Assembly (NCBI GenBank): GCA_025738555.1
Contig: JAOVFP010000022.1
Span: 806,001-870,000 of the forward strand
Direction of reading: 5' to 3'
DNA: 64,000 nt
Source: Cyathus striatus
Lineage: Eukaryota; Basidiomycota; Agaricomycetes; Agaricales; Nidulariaceae
A program made the translations under genes and the position numbers. The notes under the pieces are model-generated. The model saw only the letters and a program-made list of their open reading frames with translations, did not search any database and was not told the DNA's origin. Position 1 is the first letter of the stretch, and each line of letters starts with the position of its first letter. Of this stretch, positions 37,788 to 48,903 are shown one piece after another.

Positions 37788-38670
37788 CTATGCAATACCA
37801 GCAATCGCCTTAAATGCTTCAAGGCACTGAAAGATTACATGTCTGTTGTTGAGAAGCTTCATCCCTTCTTTAAACAGGAGACCAGGAACAGGCGGATAAC
37901 AACATTCCACAAGGGTTTCCTCTGGAGGATAGATCCCAAGTTCAATTAGACTTGCAAGAGTACTGGTGACAGGAATTTTAAAGAAAATTGGTGCCGTGCC
38001 CACCATAATAATGCCAGGAATAACCTAAGAAGAACAATTATCAGTAAGGGTCAAAAAACTTGTGAAATGACTTACCATGTTCTTCAAAAGAGGACATCCA
38101 TTCTTTTCCCTTATCGAATTATTGTGGTGAAAGACTGCGATTGCTCCTGCCACAAGCCGAGCATGTACATTAACACTTTTATCCAACCTCCTTTCTATCA
38201 TGACGATGAGATGAATATTATTCTGGGGTATGTCGCGGATACAGGCATCGATTGTTGCGGTCTTCTCTGTGTGACAAATAAAGAGCGGGTAGTTCGATTG
38301 TAAGCGTGGGATCCGCCGTGGAGCAGTATAACCTATAGTTCTGAAAAGATGAAAGATAAAATTAAGCACGCCGCTTTCTTTTTCATCAGGAATCATGGCG
38401 TCATTGAGGTAGTCCATCAACAATACGTGGTTGTCTTCTTCCATAGCCTCAGCTTCGGCATTGGCTAGTAGCTCTGGATCAACCGAGGGTTGAGGTAATT
38501 CCTGTAAGAGTCATTAGATCTTTCCAAGAGCTTTAGCGAAATGTATCCTTGCATACCTTTAAGCCAAAGAATGTAAGAGTATCAATCTCACTGAAGCTAA
38601 TGTTATATGATTTCAGGTCATCAAAAGTCCATTCGTTGTCAGACTTGGCGGAGCGTGTGAGGTGAGCCAT
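37788..38670 (-). CDS. Conserved fungal protein with PD-(D/E)XK-nuclease-like signature, copy P1
   Basis: Three exons (complement of 38670..38557, 38501..38076, 38024..37788) encode 258 residues. Exon 1 starts MAHLTRSAKSDNEWTFDDL. Exon 2 contains YPLFICHTEKTATIDACIRD and HLIVMIERRLD, an arrangement (Asp, then about 12 residues, then hydrophobic strand plus Glu-x-Arg/Lys) resembling PD-(D/E)XK nuclease-fold proteins. Exon 3 encodes a well conserved C-terminal block (MVGTAPIFFKIPVTSTL, YPPEETLVECCYPPVP, RHVIFQCLEAFKAI). No function is known to me. Five members occur in the window with the same exon plan. In this copy the Lys expected after Glu is Arg. Confidence 0.72.
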
Positions 38671-38869
38671 GATGGTTGCGGGCAGTCAGTCCCAAGTCAG
38701 TCCCCTTACATTTGTACTATACTGAATTGAATGTCAGCTAATGTATTCTATTTAAGGTACTTCATGCATTCAATCAGACAGAATGTAATTTAATGAATGG
38801 GCTGTTTTGCTTATATTTTATAAATGTAGTGCATATTACAATTCAGACCGTCCCCATTCATACTGCGAG

Positions 38870-39395
38870 TCAATGCTAACAACAAGTCTAGTATCACCTT
38901 GGTATCACGATATTGTCACAAAATGATGACATCATGACTGTATTTCGCCGGCGACCTTGATTCCAAACACAACGCAACAACTCGACGCATACTCGTGCAC
39001 GCTGGTCTTATACATAATACTAAGCTCTCAGATCTCATCATCTCCCGCAGAAACAACAACTAGTTCTACATCTGGTGTAAAACGACATTCACGGACTATA
39101 TTAAACCCTCGAAATGGCTTACATAGAACACAGCCCCCTTCAAGTTGGACGAAATACTTACGGAGTTTCTCAGAAGGCTGGAGGGTAGAGGAAGTTCGTG
39201 TGTTCTGGTAAGGCGCTGAAGGGGGGTGAGCTATAGGTTGTTATCATCTACATGCAAGGTAAGTAACTATACTGCTGGAAGTTTCAATCGTTGCTAACAA
39301 CTTCTAGTACAGTAAACGCTAGAAAATCACTGCTACATGGGCTTCTTCCTGCATTCCAATCCTTCCTCGCCTCTCACTCCTCCGGTACGGTTGCC
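38870..39395 (+). pseudogene. Fragment of BEM46-like gene 5' part (C1)
   Basis: Repeats the 5' leader and exon 1/2 region of decayed copy B (catgatgacatcatgac, cagaaacaacaactag, gttggacgaaatacttacgg) and stops near the GNAGN-equivalent. Stops and deletions break every frame. It forms a tandem pair with the next fragment. Confidence 0.65.
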
Positions 39396-39950
39396 CCATA
39401 GGAATAATGCACAAATACAGTATGCGACACGTCACCCCCCACTGGCTCTGAGCAACCGAACCCCACCCACACACCGAGTGAACGCCAACAATGATTTTAG
39501 TATCACGATATTGTCACGAATGATGAGCTCGATGCATGTTTCTTCGGCTTCAATTCCAAACACAACGCAACAGCTCGACGCATGTGTCGTTACGAGTCAT
39601 TGTCTCATACTTCTCATCACCTCCCTCGGAAACAACACAACTAGATCTGTATCTGTTGTAAAACGACATTCGCCGACTGCATTAACCCACAAAGTTGGAC
39701 GAAAAACCTACGGAGTTTCTCAGAGGGCTGGAGGTAGAGGAAGTTCGTGTGCCTAGTGACGGTGCTGTGCTCTCAGGGTTTTTTGTGCGTTCTGCTAGGG
39801 CGCACAAGGAGGATGAGCCAGAGCTTGTTATGATCTACATTCAATGTGCGTATTGGTACACTACTCAACACTCGTTGCAATTATTGCTAAAATCCTGTAT
39901 GGAAGCGGTGCCCCACAGGCATAATGCAAAGATTGTAATCTACGGATAGC
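39395..39950 (+). pseudogene. Fragment of BEM46-like gene 5' part (C2)
   Basis: A second 5' fragment. Here the segment from 39695 keeps a clean stretch of frame (KPTEFLRGLEVEEVRVPSDG through VMIYIQ) closely matching residues of the intact gene, so it is a younger copy than C1. The catalytic domain is missing; a short GHSLGG-region remnant (aagattgtaatctacggata) is attached at 39935-39950. Confidence 0.65.
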
Positions 39951-41545
39951 TCGACGTATGTGTCATCGTCTCATATCTCTCCTCGTCTTCAGCAGAAACA
40001 ATGCACCCAAGCATTTATCTTACGTAAAACGACGTTCATTGTCTGCTTTAAACTCGCAACACGTCTTATACTTATCGAACAAAGAGGCGTTCAAGTTCAA
40101 CTACCCGACCTACACCAATGGCTGCGTACAGAAACTTAGTTCTGGGATACCAGTAGAACCCGTCAATGGTACAAGGATGCCTACACCTCCTTCTCCACGG
40201 ATCGTACATAGCCAGCGTTGTATTTGGACTTCCAAAGTGTCTTTTATGTCCTCGTTTTCGTTCTGTTTGATTGCTCATAGCTCTTTTAAAGTGCTTAACG
40301 ATGTATCTCTTCCAGCGCAAGATCATCTATATGCCATATGCATCGATAAAAGATATGCTGGACGAAGTACCTACGGAGTTCCTTAGAGGGCTAGAAGTAG
40401 AGGAAGTTCGCAGTTCGCGTGCCTAGTAAAGGCACCCATGTACAATCTGCTAAGGTGCAGACGGAGGATGCGCCAGAGGTTACCACGCTATACCTGCAAG
40501 GTACGCGCTTGATCTTCTCCTTACCTTAGTAGCTAACGATTTTGTACGAGAAACGCAGGAAATCCGCTTCATCGTCTGCCCGTTTTCAAATCCCTTCACA
40601 CCTCTCATTCGTCCTCTGAATCTATATTATCAGTTGCACCGAGAGGATGCTGGAGCTCCCCAGGTCTCCCTACACAGCGCGGTATCACAGCCGACTACCT
40701 CTCTGTGCTCCACTACACATGCACAGATGACCGAACGCACGTATAGGACCCTCGCTAGGCGGAGTAGCTGGCATATGCCTCCTCAGCGAGCTACCTGATC
40801 CTTCTCACGGGTCGTCGGGTGCTACTCCTCGCCCGCAAAGATCTTAGTGCCCACCCAAGCTGGGGATTACACAAGAATCAGTGGTTTGATCCTCGAAAAC
40901 CCTTTCTCCTAGATCCCAGGCATGTTCTGCACTCTGCCCCCGCAAAGTGACTTCTGTATCGTTGGATGGCGCCTTTTGCGTGGGATAAGTGGGACGCGCT
41001 TGTGGCTTTGAGAGTGTTGTACTATAACCCACCCCCACCACATTCCGATGCTCAAAAACTCTCTTATGCAGCCTACTACAGCGAAGGAGGAAATGGCAGC
41101 AACACGCCTTACTCCCCCTTCCCCATTCTCACCTTCGGCGCTACTCGCAGAGGGTAACCAGTCGATACTCCTCCGTCTCGCGCCGACCATTCTGCTCTTC
41201 AAGAGCTAGCGAGCGCGATGAAATCGTGCAACCTGAAATGTGGAGGCGATGTGGGATGTTTATCCTACTGGTGAAGCTAGAGCTCGACGTCTGCCATCTG
41301 GATGGAGATTACTACGGAGATTCGCCCTGATGAAAATGCTAAAGAGGACCGTCGTTCGTGTCGAGCGTCCAGGGGAATGTGCCTATACCATCCATCCTCC
41401 ACATGAAACGCTCGAAAATGATGAAGAGTACGTGATTAAGCGAGGAGGGAATAAAGTTGTTATTCCTCGCTCGTTACACGAGACGGGTGGCAGAGGATGG
41501 AGTGGAAGGAGGGGCGGCGTATCTGGAGGGAGAGGCTCGTAACGG
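39950..41545 (+). pseudogene. Decayed BEM46-like hydrolase copy (D), nearly full length
   Basis: Runs from the leader (agctcgacgtatgtgtcatc) to the C-terminal VIPRSLHE region in the same order as the intact gene. The exon 1 anchor region, KIIYMPYAS, a GNAG-like site, PFAWDKWDAL and HPPHETLENDEEYVIKRGG can be recognised. Frameshifts and stops are spread throughout, and the nucleophile elbow has lost sequence (ggaccctcgctaggcgg). Confidence 0.78.
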
Positions 41546-41569
41546 GTGAATGTATGAAGTGAAGAATAA

Positions 41570-41860
41570 TATGGTGGTTTTCCCTGAGTGTACGTGGATT
41601 ACCATGGTCTCTTCCTCCTCGACAAGCTGTTGTTGTCCATCCTGGCCGTTGTCCACTTGTTACTCGCATCTTATAAAGTTGCCTGCGCAGCTTTGGATGG
41701 TCTGTCTGGTCCGCACGCGGCAGCTCAGCCTTCTACTTTCTTGCACCGAGCATACTTCACGTTCTGAACGAGCCCAGTGCGGTTGGTTCTCCAGGACGTG
41801 GGAGGAGGATGTGGGGTACTGTGACTCCTGTCTATCCGCTAAGCGCTTAGTACTTAGTAC
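41570..41860. repeat. Duplicated downstream module of BEM46-like copy D
   Basis: Matches 29085-29345 and, inverted, 52655-52920. Includes cagtgcggttggttctccag. No protein assigned. Confidence 0.6.
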
Positions 41861-41874
41861 TAATCAGGTATGTA

Positions 41875-41958
41875 TCCTCGATCTTAACAATACTGGTGAC
41901 AGGAATTTTAAAGAACACGGGTGATGTACCCACCATAATAATACCAGGTATGACCTAA
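41875..41958 (-). pseudogene. Exon-3 fragment of the PD-(D/E)XK-like family
   Basis: The reverse strand encodes VIPGIIMVGTSPVFFKIPVT preceded by a splice-acceptor-like cttag, as in exon 3 of the full genes. It ends abruptly against the hydrolase downstream module. It is an orphan exon piece marking a duplication breakpoint. Confidence 0.7.
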
Positions 41959-42315
41959 GACAACAATCCCTTAGAAAGAGCCGCAGTGGGCACAAGCAAG
42001 TGAAAAACATCGAGTTGTGGCTTATGTCGTGGTGTCGTAACGTAAAAGCAAAGGACATGCTGTAACGTAGGCTAGCTAAGGCGACTACGTAATGAAAAAT
42101 CTATTATGACTCCTCCCTTGTAAAAGGAAGGGTTTCTGGAGAGGACGAAGCTTCAACCAGCCTTCTCAACAAGCTGCTCTTGAAAACGTTTGAGCTTCAG
42201 CATTAATTACTTCTCAAAACCTCAAGCTCAATTGCGAGTATCAGTTAAATCGAGTTTTATAACAGCAGAGACAATCTCCCTCATATGCTGTATCAAATTT
42301 TATCTTAAGCTCTGA
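41959..42315. other. Intergenic, no supportable gene
   Basis: Lies downstream of the family copy at 42316-43221. Contains words shared with the region below copy P3 (agttaaatgaagttttataacag type at 42243 and 43688), so the duplicated unit extends past the stop codon. Confidence 0.4.
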
Positions 42316-43221
42316 TCATATACCAACTATCGCCTTAAAGGCTTCATAACACTGAAATATGACACGCCTATTTTCCAGAGGCTTCATCCCTTCTGAGCGC
42401 AAGAGGCCACGACGCGGAACGGGCGGACAACAATACTCCACGCGGGTCTCTTCTGGAGGATAGGTCCCATAGCGAATATGCGTGGACAGAGTGCTGGTGA
42501 CAGGAATTTTGAAGAACACCGGCGACGTACCCACCATAACAATGCCATGAATGACCTAAGCAAAAGAACGATGCTCAGAATGGATCAACGAACCTGTAAA
42601 TACTTCACTTACCTGTTCAACCAAAGGAGGAAGTCCAAGCATTTCCCTCTGATCATTATTCTTCTTAAAGGCCCCAACTGCATCTGCTACAAGACGAGCT
42701 CGTGCATTATCAGGATCACTGTCCTCCAATCTCAATTCTATCTGTACAATGAGAATGGTATTCCGATATCCTTCAACACGGTCAATGATACAGACATCAG
42801 TTTTTGCGTGCCTGTTTTCACCACAAATAGAGAGTGGGAGTTCCCTCCTCCTGTGTGCCATTTGGTGTACACGATGGTAACCCAGAAGCCCAAAAAGATG
42901 AACAGTAAAATCATTCACGGCGCTTTCACCTTCTTCAGGGATCATAGCATCACTGAGGTAATCGATGAACTCCGTGTGGAGATATTGTTGCATATCATCG
43001 CCGACGAGGATGGTTAGTAATTCTGGATCAATGGAAGGCTGTGGCAACTCCTGTGACATGAAAAGTAAGTCTTTATGAGAGCTTTAGAAAAACTTATCCA
43101 CACATACCTGTACACCAAAAAATGTAAGAGCATCGATCTCATTGAGGCTAATGTTGTATGAGTTCAGGTCCTGGAGAGTCCAATTGCTACCAGACTTGGC
43201 AGAGTGAGTAAGGTGAGCCAT
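42316..43221 (-). CDS. Conserved fungal protein with PD-(D/E)XK-nuclease-like signature, copy P2
   Basis: Three exons (complement of 43221..43108, 43050..42613, 42555..42316), 263 residues. Exon 1 is the same length (114 bases) as in P1, P3 and P5. The middle exon shows ELPLSICGENRHAKTDVCII followed by ILIVQIELRLED: an Asp strand and a Glu strand spaced as in PD-(D/E)XK folds, but with Leu between Glu and Arg. Exon 3 has MVGTSPVFFKIPVTSTL and YPPEETRVEYCCPPVP. Open throughout. The function is unknown. Confidence 0.74.
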
Positions 43222-43746
43222 GATGGTGGTACTTAGGTGAATTATTGATTGTATCGTGATTCATCCATGGTGAGTCCAACTGTCATGCTGAAAAGTTGTA
43301 AGTAAGCAGTTGGTCGGACTTGCGTGTTATTGATACAGCAGGCCTGGGCCTGACGCATGATCAAAAGTGTGGGGAATTGAATTGGATCCGATGCGCGATT
43401 GGATGAATCCAACAATTCGTCCAGTCCTCGGGCCTGCAGGAATCCATGAGACCTGTAGCAGATCCAATGATGACGACAACAGTCACCGAGACTCGCCTGT
43501 GACAATTTGAGAATCGAGATTTGTACAACATTAAGCATAAGGCAGTGCGCAAGAAATTGAAAACCATGGAGTTGGAGTGTAAGGAAAACCTTTGACCTCT
43601 AGTCAACCTTCGGCACTTCAGTGCTCAGTGCCAAGTCTCATTGACATTTATTATTTCGCAAATCCTCAACTCTCAACCGCGAATGTCAGTTAAATGAAGT
43701 TTTATAACAGGCTACAGCAGAAACAATCCTCTTCATACATGCTGCA
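43222..43746. other. Intergenic, no supportable gene
   Basis: Upstream flank of P2. The block about 43480-43620 (accgagactcgcctgtgac, gaaaacctttgac) is also found near 56550-56640 downstream of P4, so flanks were duplicated with the genes. Confidence 0.45.
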
Positions 43747-44660
43747 TCAAAATTTAATTCCCGAACATAAACCGATAATTGCCTTAAAGGCTTCATAGCA
43801 CTGAAAGATTACATGTCTGTTGTCGAGAGGCTTCATCCCTTCTTCACGCAGGAGATCAGGACGAGGAACAGGTGGATAACAATAGTCCACGCGGGTTTCC
43901 TCTGGAGGATAGGTCCCGTGGCGAATGTGAGTGGACAGAGTATTGGTGACAGGGATTTTAAAGAACACTGGTGCCGTTCCCACTATAACAATGCCAGGCA
44001 TAACCTAAGAATAATAATTTCTCAGAGAACAGTCAACAAACTTGCGAAAATACTCACCGCTTCCTCCAAAGGAAGGAGTCCATTCTTTGCCCTTATCGAG
44101 TTATTGTGGTGAAAGGCTGCAACTGCTTCTGCCATTAACCGGGCTTTTGCATTTCCACGATCACTTTCATCCAACCTCTTTTCTATCTTGACAATGAGAT
44201 AGATATTATTCTGAGGTACGTCGCGGATACAGGCATCGATCGTCGCGGTCTTCTCTGTGTGACAAATAAAGAGTGGATAGTTCGACTGTAAGCGTGGTAT
44301 CCGCTGTAGAGCAGAATAACCTATTATAGTAGTGAAAAGATGAAAGATAAAATTAAGCACGCTGCTTTCTTTTTCATCAGGAATTATGGCATCATTGAGG
44401 TAGTACATCAACAATACGTGGTCCTCTTCTTTCATAGCATCAGCTTCAGCATTGGCTAGTAGTTCTGGATCAACCGAGGGTTGAGGTAATTCCTGTAAGA
44501 GTCGTTGATCTTTCCAAGAGCTTCAGCGAAACACATCCTTGCATACCTTTAAGCCAAAGAATGTAAGAGCATTGAGCTCATGTAGGCTAATGTTATATGA
44601 TTTCAAGTCATGGAGAGTCCATTCGATGCCATACTTGGTGGAGTGAGTGAGGTGAGCCAT
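43747..44660 (-). CDS. Conserved fungal protein with PD-(D/E)XK-nuclease-like signature, copy P3
   Basis: Three exons (complement of 44660..44547, 44492..44058, 44004..43747), 268 residues. Closest to P1 (shared ELPQPSVDPELLANAEA and YPLFICHTEKTATIDACIRD). It has a complete Glu-x-Lys step (IYLIVKIEKRLDE), the best match to the PD-(D/E)XK signature among the minus-strand copies. Exon 3 is extended at its end by a few residues (GLCSGIKF) because the usual stop is lost. Open throughout. Confidence 0.74.
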
Positions 44661-44769
44661 GATGATAATGTTGGTAAGTGAGTAAGGAGCACTGAGCTTG
44701 TGGGTGCAAGTCTTATATGCAAAAACAACTATTCAGTCAATTGAATGCAAACACAATCACATGAAACAC

Positions 44770-44880
44770 TTGCCAAAGAATGTAGGAGGTTACACCGGAT
44801 TGAGACTGATGTTATATGGGTGCTAGTAATAGAGATTCCAGTAATTGCCGGACTTGGAGAAGCGAGTGAGGTGAGCCATG
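44770..44880 (-). pseudogene. Orphan first exon of the PD-(D/E)XK-like family
   Basis: The reverse strand begins MAHLTRFSKSGNYWNLYY and continues to PTFFGK, matching exon 1 of the family, but has two in-frame stops and no downstream exons before P3 begins. A relic of an extra copy. Confidence 0.7.
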
Positions 44881-46263
44881 ATGGTCGCAGGTGAGTATGC
44901 AAGCTTTTAGTCAGTTGTTAATATTTCAATGTCCGAGTGTCCCTTTCCACCATTCCATCCCTCTGCCACGCTGTCTAGTGCACGGGGTGGGGTGTGTGTT
45001 CCCCTCGCTTTATCTCGCGGTGCACCTTAGCCTCACTGGTATCGGTACTACTTATCTTCAATTGCTGGACCTTGGGGGGAGGTGGTGGCTGGGATGGGAG
45101 GTGGAGAAGCACAAGAGAGGGTGTAAAGTTGTCGGTGCTACTGGTGTGCTGGGAAATCGATGACCTGTCTTCGACGTGTTAATACAATGGTGGACGATGG
45201 CCAAAGAAGCACAGGTGGGAGACTGCGCAAAATGTTTTTGTGTGCGATGCGAGCATTGAGTTTGAATTGGGATGAGGGGACGAATATTTTCAATTGTGGT
45301 TGAGGTCCTATTGAGGTGCAGATGGAAGTGGGCAGAGCAGACGTCAAGAGTGGATCATGGCGGCGGCGGCGGGGAATGAGGGTGTTATAGTGCTGGGATG
45401 GGGAGGAGAAGCAAAAGGAAGGGGGTAAAGTTGTCAGCACCAGCGTGGTGCAGGGAAATCAAAGGATGTGGCTTCTACACGTCGACACGATGGGGGATGA
45501 TGGCATGAATGGTGGAGATGATGGAATGAAGGGGAAGGGGGTGTTGGTGTAGATATGGCAGTGCTCGTTGCCAATGATGGGGACAAGAACGTCTGTGTGC
45601 GCTGACGAATGACACAGAATGGGTAGGTGAGCACACCAGTCTACGACGTGGGATGAGGACTCTAGACATGTATATCTGGCAAAGAAATGATAAAGCACGG
45701 GAAGAGAAAGAAAGACAAACATTTGATGTTGTCATTGTGTGCCATACTGCCGAATCATCTAACCCAAACTCCCTCAAATCTGTTCACACTGAGTCCTAAC
45801 CCACCCATGCCTTTGTCCAACCGTCTTCCATATGGGGTTAGGGTTTTCATCTACCATGAATGATTGTAACAGACGATATCATATCTAATTTGGTCAATCT
45901 ATTTCCTATATAACTCAACATTTGGGAATGCTAACTGATTTTGATGAACTTCATTGTGACTTTGGTTCTAGTACAGCTTTCTTTATCAATCCAAATTGGT
46001 CACTGAGTCTCAATATTAATCACGAACATTATGTACCACACATCTTGATACTTAGACCGTTTGGCTCAGTTCATGACCTTTATCACTAGATGGATGAGGC
46101 GACATCGACATCGTGGCTAAATCATCGGCTTTTCGATACCTTGTTCATCAGGAATCAGCCATTGCAATTTGAATCCTATCTTTCATATTAATCAGAAAAT
46201 GGAAATTTAGTATGATGATTCATGACATTCACTGAATCCAAGCCCTTACGATCCCTCCCAGAC
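44881..46263. repeat. G/A-rich imperfect direct repeats and intergenic sequence
   Basis: Two similar purine-rich segments about 310 bases apart (near 45075-45150 and 45390-45480) share gctgggatggg, gtaaagttgtc and agggaaatc/gggaaatc words. A related purine-rich stretch occurs at 52330-52640. The long apparent minus-strand frames here are composition artefacts. The remainder to 46263 has no supported gene. Confidence 0.5.
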
Positions 46264-46471
46264 ATGTCTGTATTTTTTCTGACTTGCTTTCTTCCAATTT
46301 TACTTGCCCTTCTTTCTATCACAAAAGCTGCCATTGTCAATATTACTGTGGATGACACATATCCAGATCCACTAACTGGACAAACTAACCAGACAATTTG
46401 TTAATTACCTTCCAAATGGTTTATGGAATAATGGGCCAACGTGTTACACCTGCACTGCAGATGTTGACAGA

Positions 46472-46480
46472 GAAAAAATG
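46472..46480. repeat. Left 9-bp target-site duplication of foldback element
   Basis: GAAAAAATG, repeated at 48076-48084. Confidence 0.88.
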
Positions 46481-48075
46481 AGTCGTGGCTTCGATTCTGA
46501 TTGATCGCTGTCGGTAAGCTGCGGGGCTGCGAAATGTTTCGTCACCGAGAGGGTGATTGATTTCAAATATGGTAGGGTGAAATCAATTACTTACCATTTT
46601 AATAGTTTGAAATCATTGCTTGTGAATATAAGGGAAATCAATACTAATTAGTATGAAATCAATGAGAGATTAATCAATTAATTACATTAAGTAGAAATCA
46701 ATCCCAGTTCAATCTGAAATCATTAGAAATCATTAGAGTGAAATCAATGACAATTAAAAAAGAAATCAATGAGAAATAAGTGTGCAATCAATGAGAAATC
46801 AGTCAAAAATCAATGAATAACTCGAAATTGTTAGGTACCCAACTATAGGATATACTAAATACTAAGGTGGTTAACTATATACATATACTTACTTTATCTA
46901 CTAGACTATGATTCCTTTTCTAACAAGTAAACTTTATTCTATATTACACATACCTGGAGAGCGAAATCAATGTTGAAATCAATCATTTGTACTTAGTTTA
47001 AATTGCATTTTAAAGTGAAATCATTGCTGAAATCAATCCTTTTGGACTTTGTAATATTATTGGTCCAGTTTGAAATCATCGGGGAGATCAATGTAAATTC
47101 TAAGGGAAATCAATGTGAAATAAATGCGAAAATCAATGTGAAAATCAGTGTTATATAATATGGAAATCATTGCTAAAATCAATGCTAAATTTAATGATAT
47201 TATAATACTTGTTTTATATTTATTTTCATCATACATAAATGTACATATTATGTAAAAGTGTTATAATAGTAATAATACTGCAGCTTAGAAACTTGGTCAC
47301 GTGATTTCATCGTTCTACCATTTTTGAAACTAGTGCCCCTTTGTAAAGGCTATAGAATAGAATGAAATAATATATTGATTTTAGTATTTATTTCTCATTG
47401 ATTTCCCTATGATATAACATTTATTTTCACATTCATCCCACATTGATTTCTTTTAGAATTTACATTGATCTCCCCAATGATTTCAAACTGGACCAATAAT
47501 ATTACAAAGTCCAAAAGGATTGATTTCAGCAATGATTTCACTTTAAAATGCAATTTAAACTAAGTACAAATGATTGATTTCAACATTGATTTCGCTCTCC
47601 AGGTATGTGTAATATAGAATAAAGTTTACTTGTTAGAAAAGGAATCATAGTCTAGTAGATAAAGTAAGTATATGTATATAGTTAACCACCTTAGTATTTA
47701 GTATATCCTATAGTTGGGTACCTAACAATTTCGAGTTATTCATTGATTTTTGACTGATTTCTCATTGATTGCACACTTATTTCTCATTGATTTCTTTTTT
47801 AATTGTCATTGATTTCACTCTAATGATTTCTAATGATTTCAGATTGAACTGGGATTGATTTCTACTTAATGTAATTAATTGATTAATCTCTCATTGATTT
47901 CATACTAATTAGTATTGATTTCCCTTATATTCACAAGCAATGATTTCAAACTATTAAAATGGTAAGTAATTGATTTCACCCTACCATATTTGAAATCAAT
48001 CACCCTCTCGGTGACGAAACATTTCGCAGCCCCGCAGCTTACCGACAGCGATCAATCAGAATCGAAGCCACTGGT
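46481..48075. mobile_element. MULE-like foldback element, 1595 bp, near-perfect palindrome with 9-bp TSD
   Basis: The two arms, about 46485-47080 and 47475-48071, are reverse complements with no mismatch that I can find by eye over nearly 600 bases. Beyond that they diverge into a central loop. The ends carry a GC-rich terminal block (GTGGCTTCGATTCTGATTG) and then AT-rich sequence packed with copies of gaaatcaat(g). A 9-bp direct duplication GAAAAAATG flanks it (46472-46480 and 48076-48084), the length typical of Mutator-like elements. The outermost four bases differ between ends. There is no coding capacity. It is inserted in an exon of the membrane-protein pseudogene. Confidence 0.9.
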
Positions 48076-48084
48076 GAAAAAATG
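48076..48084. repeat. Right 9-bp target-site duplication of foldback element
   Basis: GAAAAAATG. Host-gene reading (Lys-Met) resumes directly after it. Confidence 0.88.
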
Positions 48085-48903
48085 CACAATGGAACATGGC
48101 ATGACAGTACAGTAAGTTTGGATTACATGACCCATTTGCTTTACCTTGCAGCTCGGAACTCATTCAGTGTATGCAAGTACTTCCCCTCTGGTCCACTTCG
48201 GTTTAAAGGGTCACCAAGTGCTACCTTTACTTTTAATGGGATGTTTCTCCCAGATCTCAGAAATAGCTATAAATTCCATTTATTATATAGGAACTGCGAT
48301 ATATATATTCTGTGTGATTGCTTTATCAAATAGCAATCCATCAGGCTACAGTAATATGACTTTCTACATCGACAGCGAGGTCATTGGTTATTTCGAATGA
48401 ATGCCACCTGGATCTCAGGATTACCAATATAATGTTTTGGTTTACTCCAATACGTCTATAGTGCCAGGAGAACACATGTTCGTGCTGAAAAATGGGCAGG
48501 AAGGAGGTGGAAATATGTCATTGACTCTCTTCGATTACCTGATTTACTCGTAAGTTTTAGGTTTTATATTATAATCCTTACTGAGAAATATAGTTATGAC
48601 AATGCTGTAGAGCAAAAAACCAACACGACTACTCCTGCTGACTCGTCATCCAGTCAAACTTTCCCAGCATCTACAAGTTCAGACACCAAGATACCAGCTG
48701 GCTCTGTTAGCATGGCATTAATTGGAGGCACAGTTGGTGCAATTGTTGGGGCACTGATCACAGTAACAATCATATGCATATGGGTCATTCGAAGGCACAG
48801 GAAACTTGTTTCTGAAGAACCCGACTATCCCAAATCAGCCTCAGGGGAGCAGCTTGACAATTGTGACATACCTGATACTAGTAGCACCTCACAACCACTC
48901 TAG

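Larger units (their letters stand above)
46264..48903 (+). pseudogene. Single-pass membrane glycoprotein gene, disrupted copy
   Basis: Paralog of the intact gene at 50553-51602. Signal peptide MSVFFLTCFLPILLALLSIT, then AIVNITVDDTYPDPLTGQ. A frameshift follows at about 46398-46405 (TIC-stop instead of continuing into YLPNG). The exon then breaks at DREKM, where a 1595-bp palindromic element is inserted (46481-48075), and resumes HNGTWHDSTVS. Further on, TFYIDSEVIGYFE meets an in-frame TGA before MPPGSQDYQYN. The C-terminal part keeps a membrane helix (MALIGGTVGAIVGALITVTI) and a short cytoplasmic tail. The family is common in Agaricomycetes, with no function known to me. Confidence 0.85.

Noticed and set aside
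45138..45777. Several long Pro/Ser/His-rich minus-strand frames
   Set aside because: Composition artefacts of a purine-rich repeat tract.
46590..47200. Regularly spaced gaaatcaat words resembling a CRISPR-like or satellite array
   Set aside because: Unit length and spacing vary and the whole block is mirrored as an inverted repeat with a TSD, which identifies it as transposon arm sequence.
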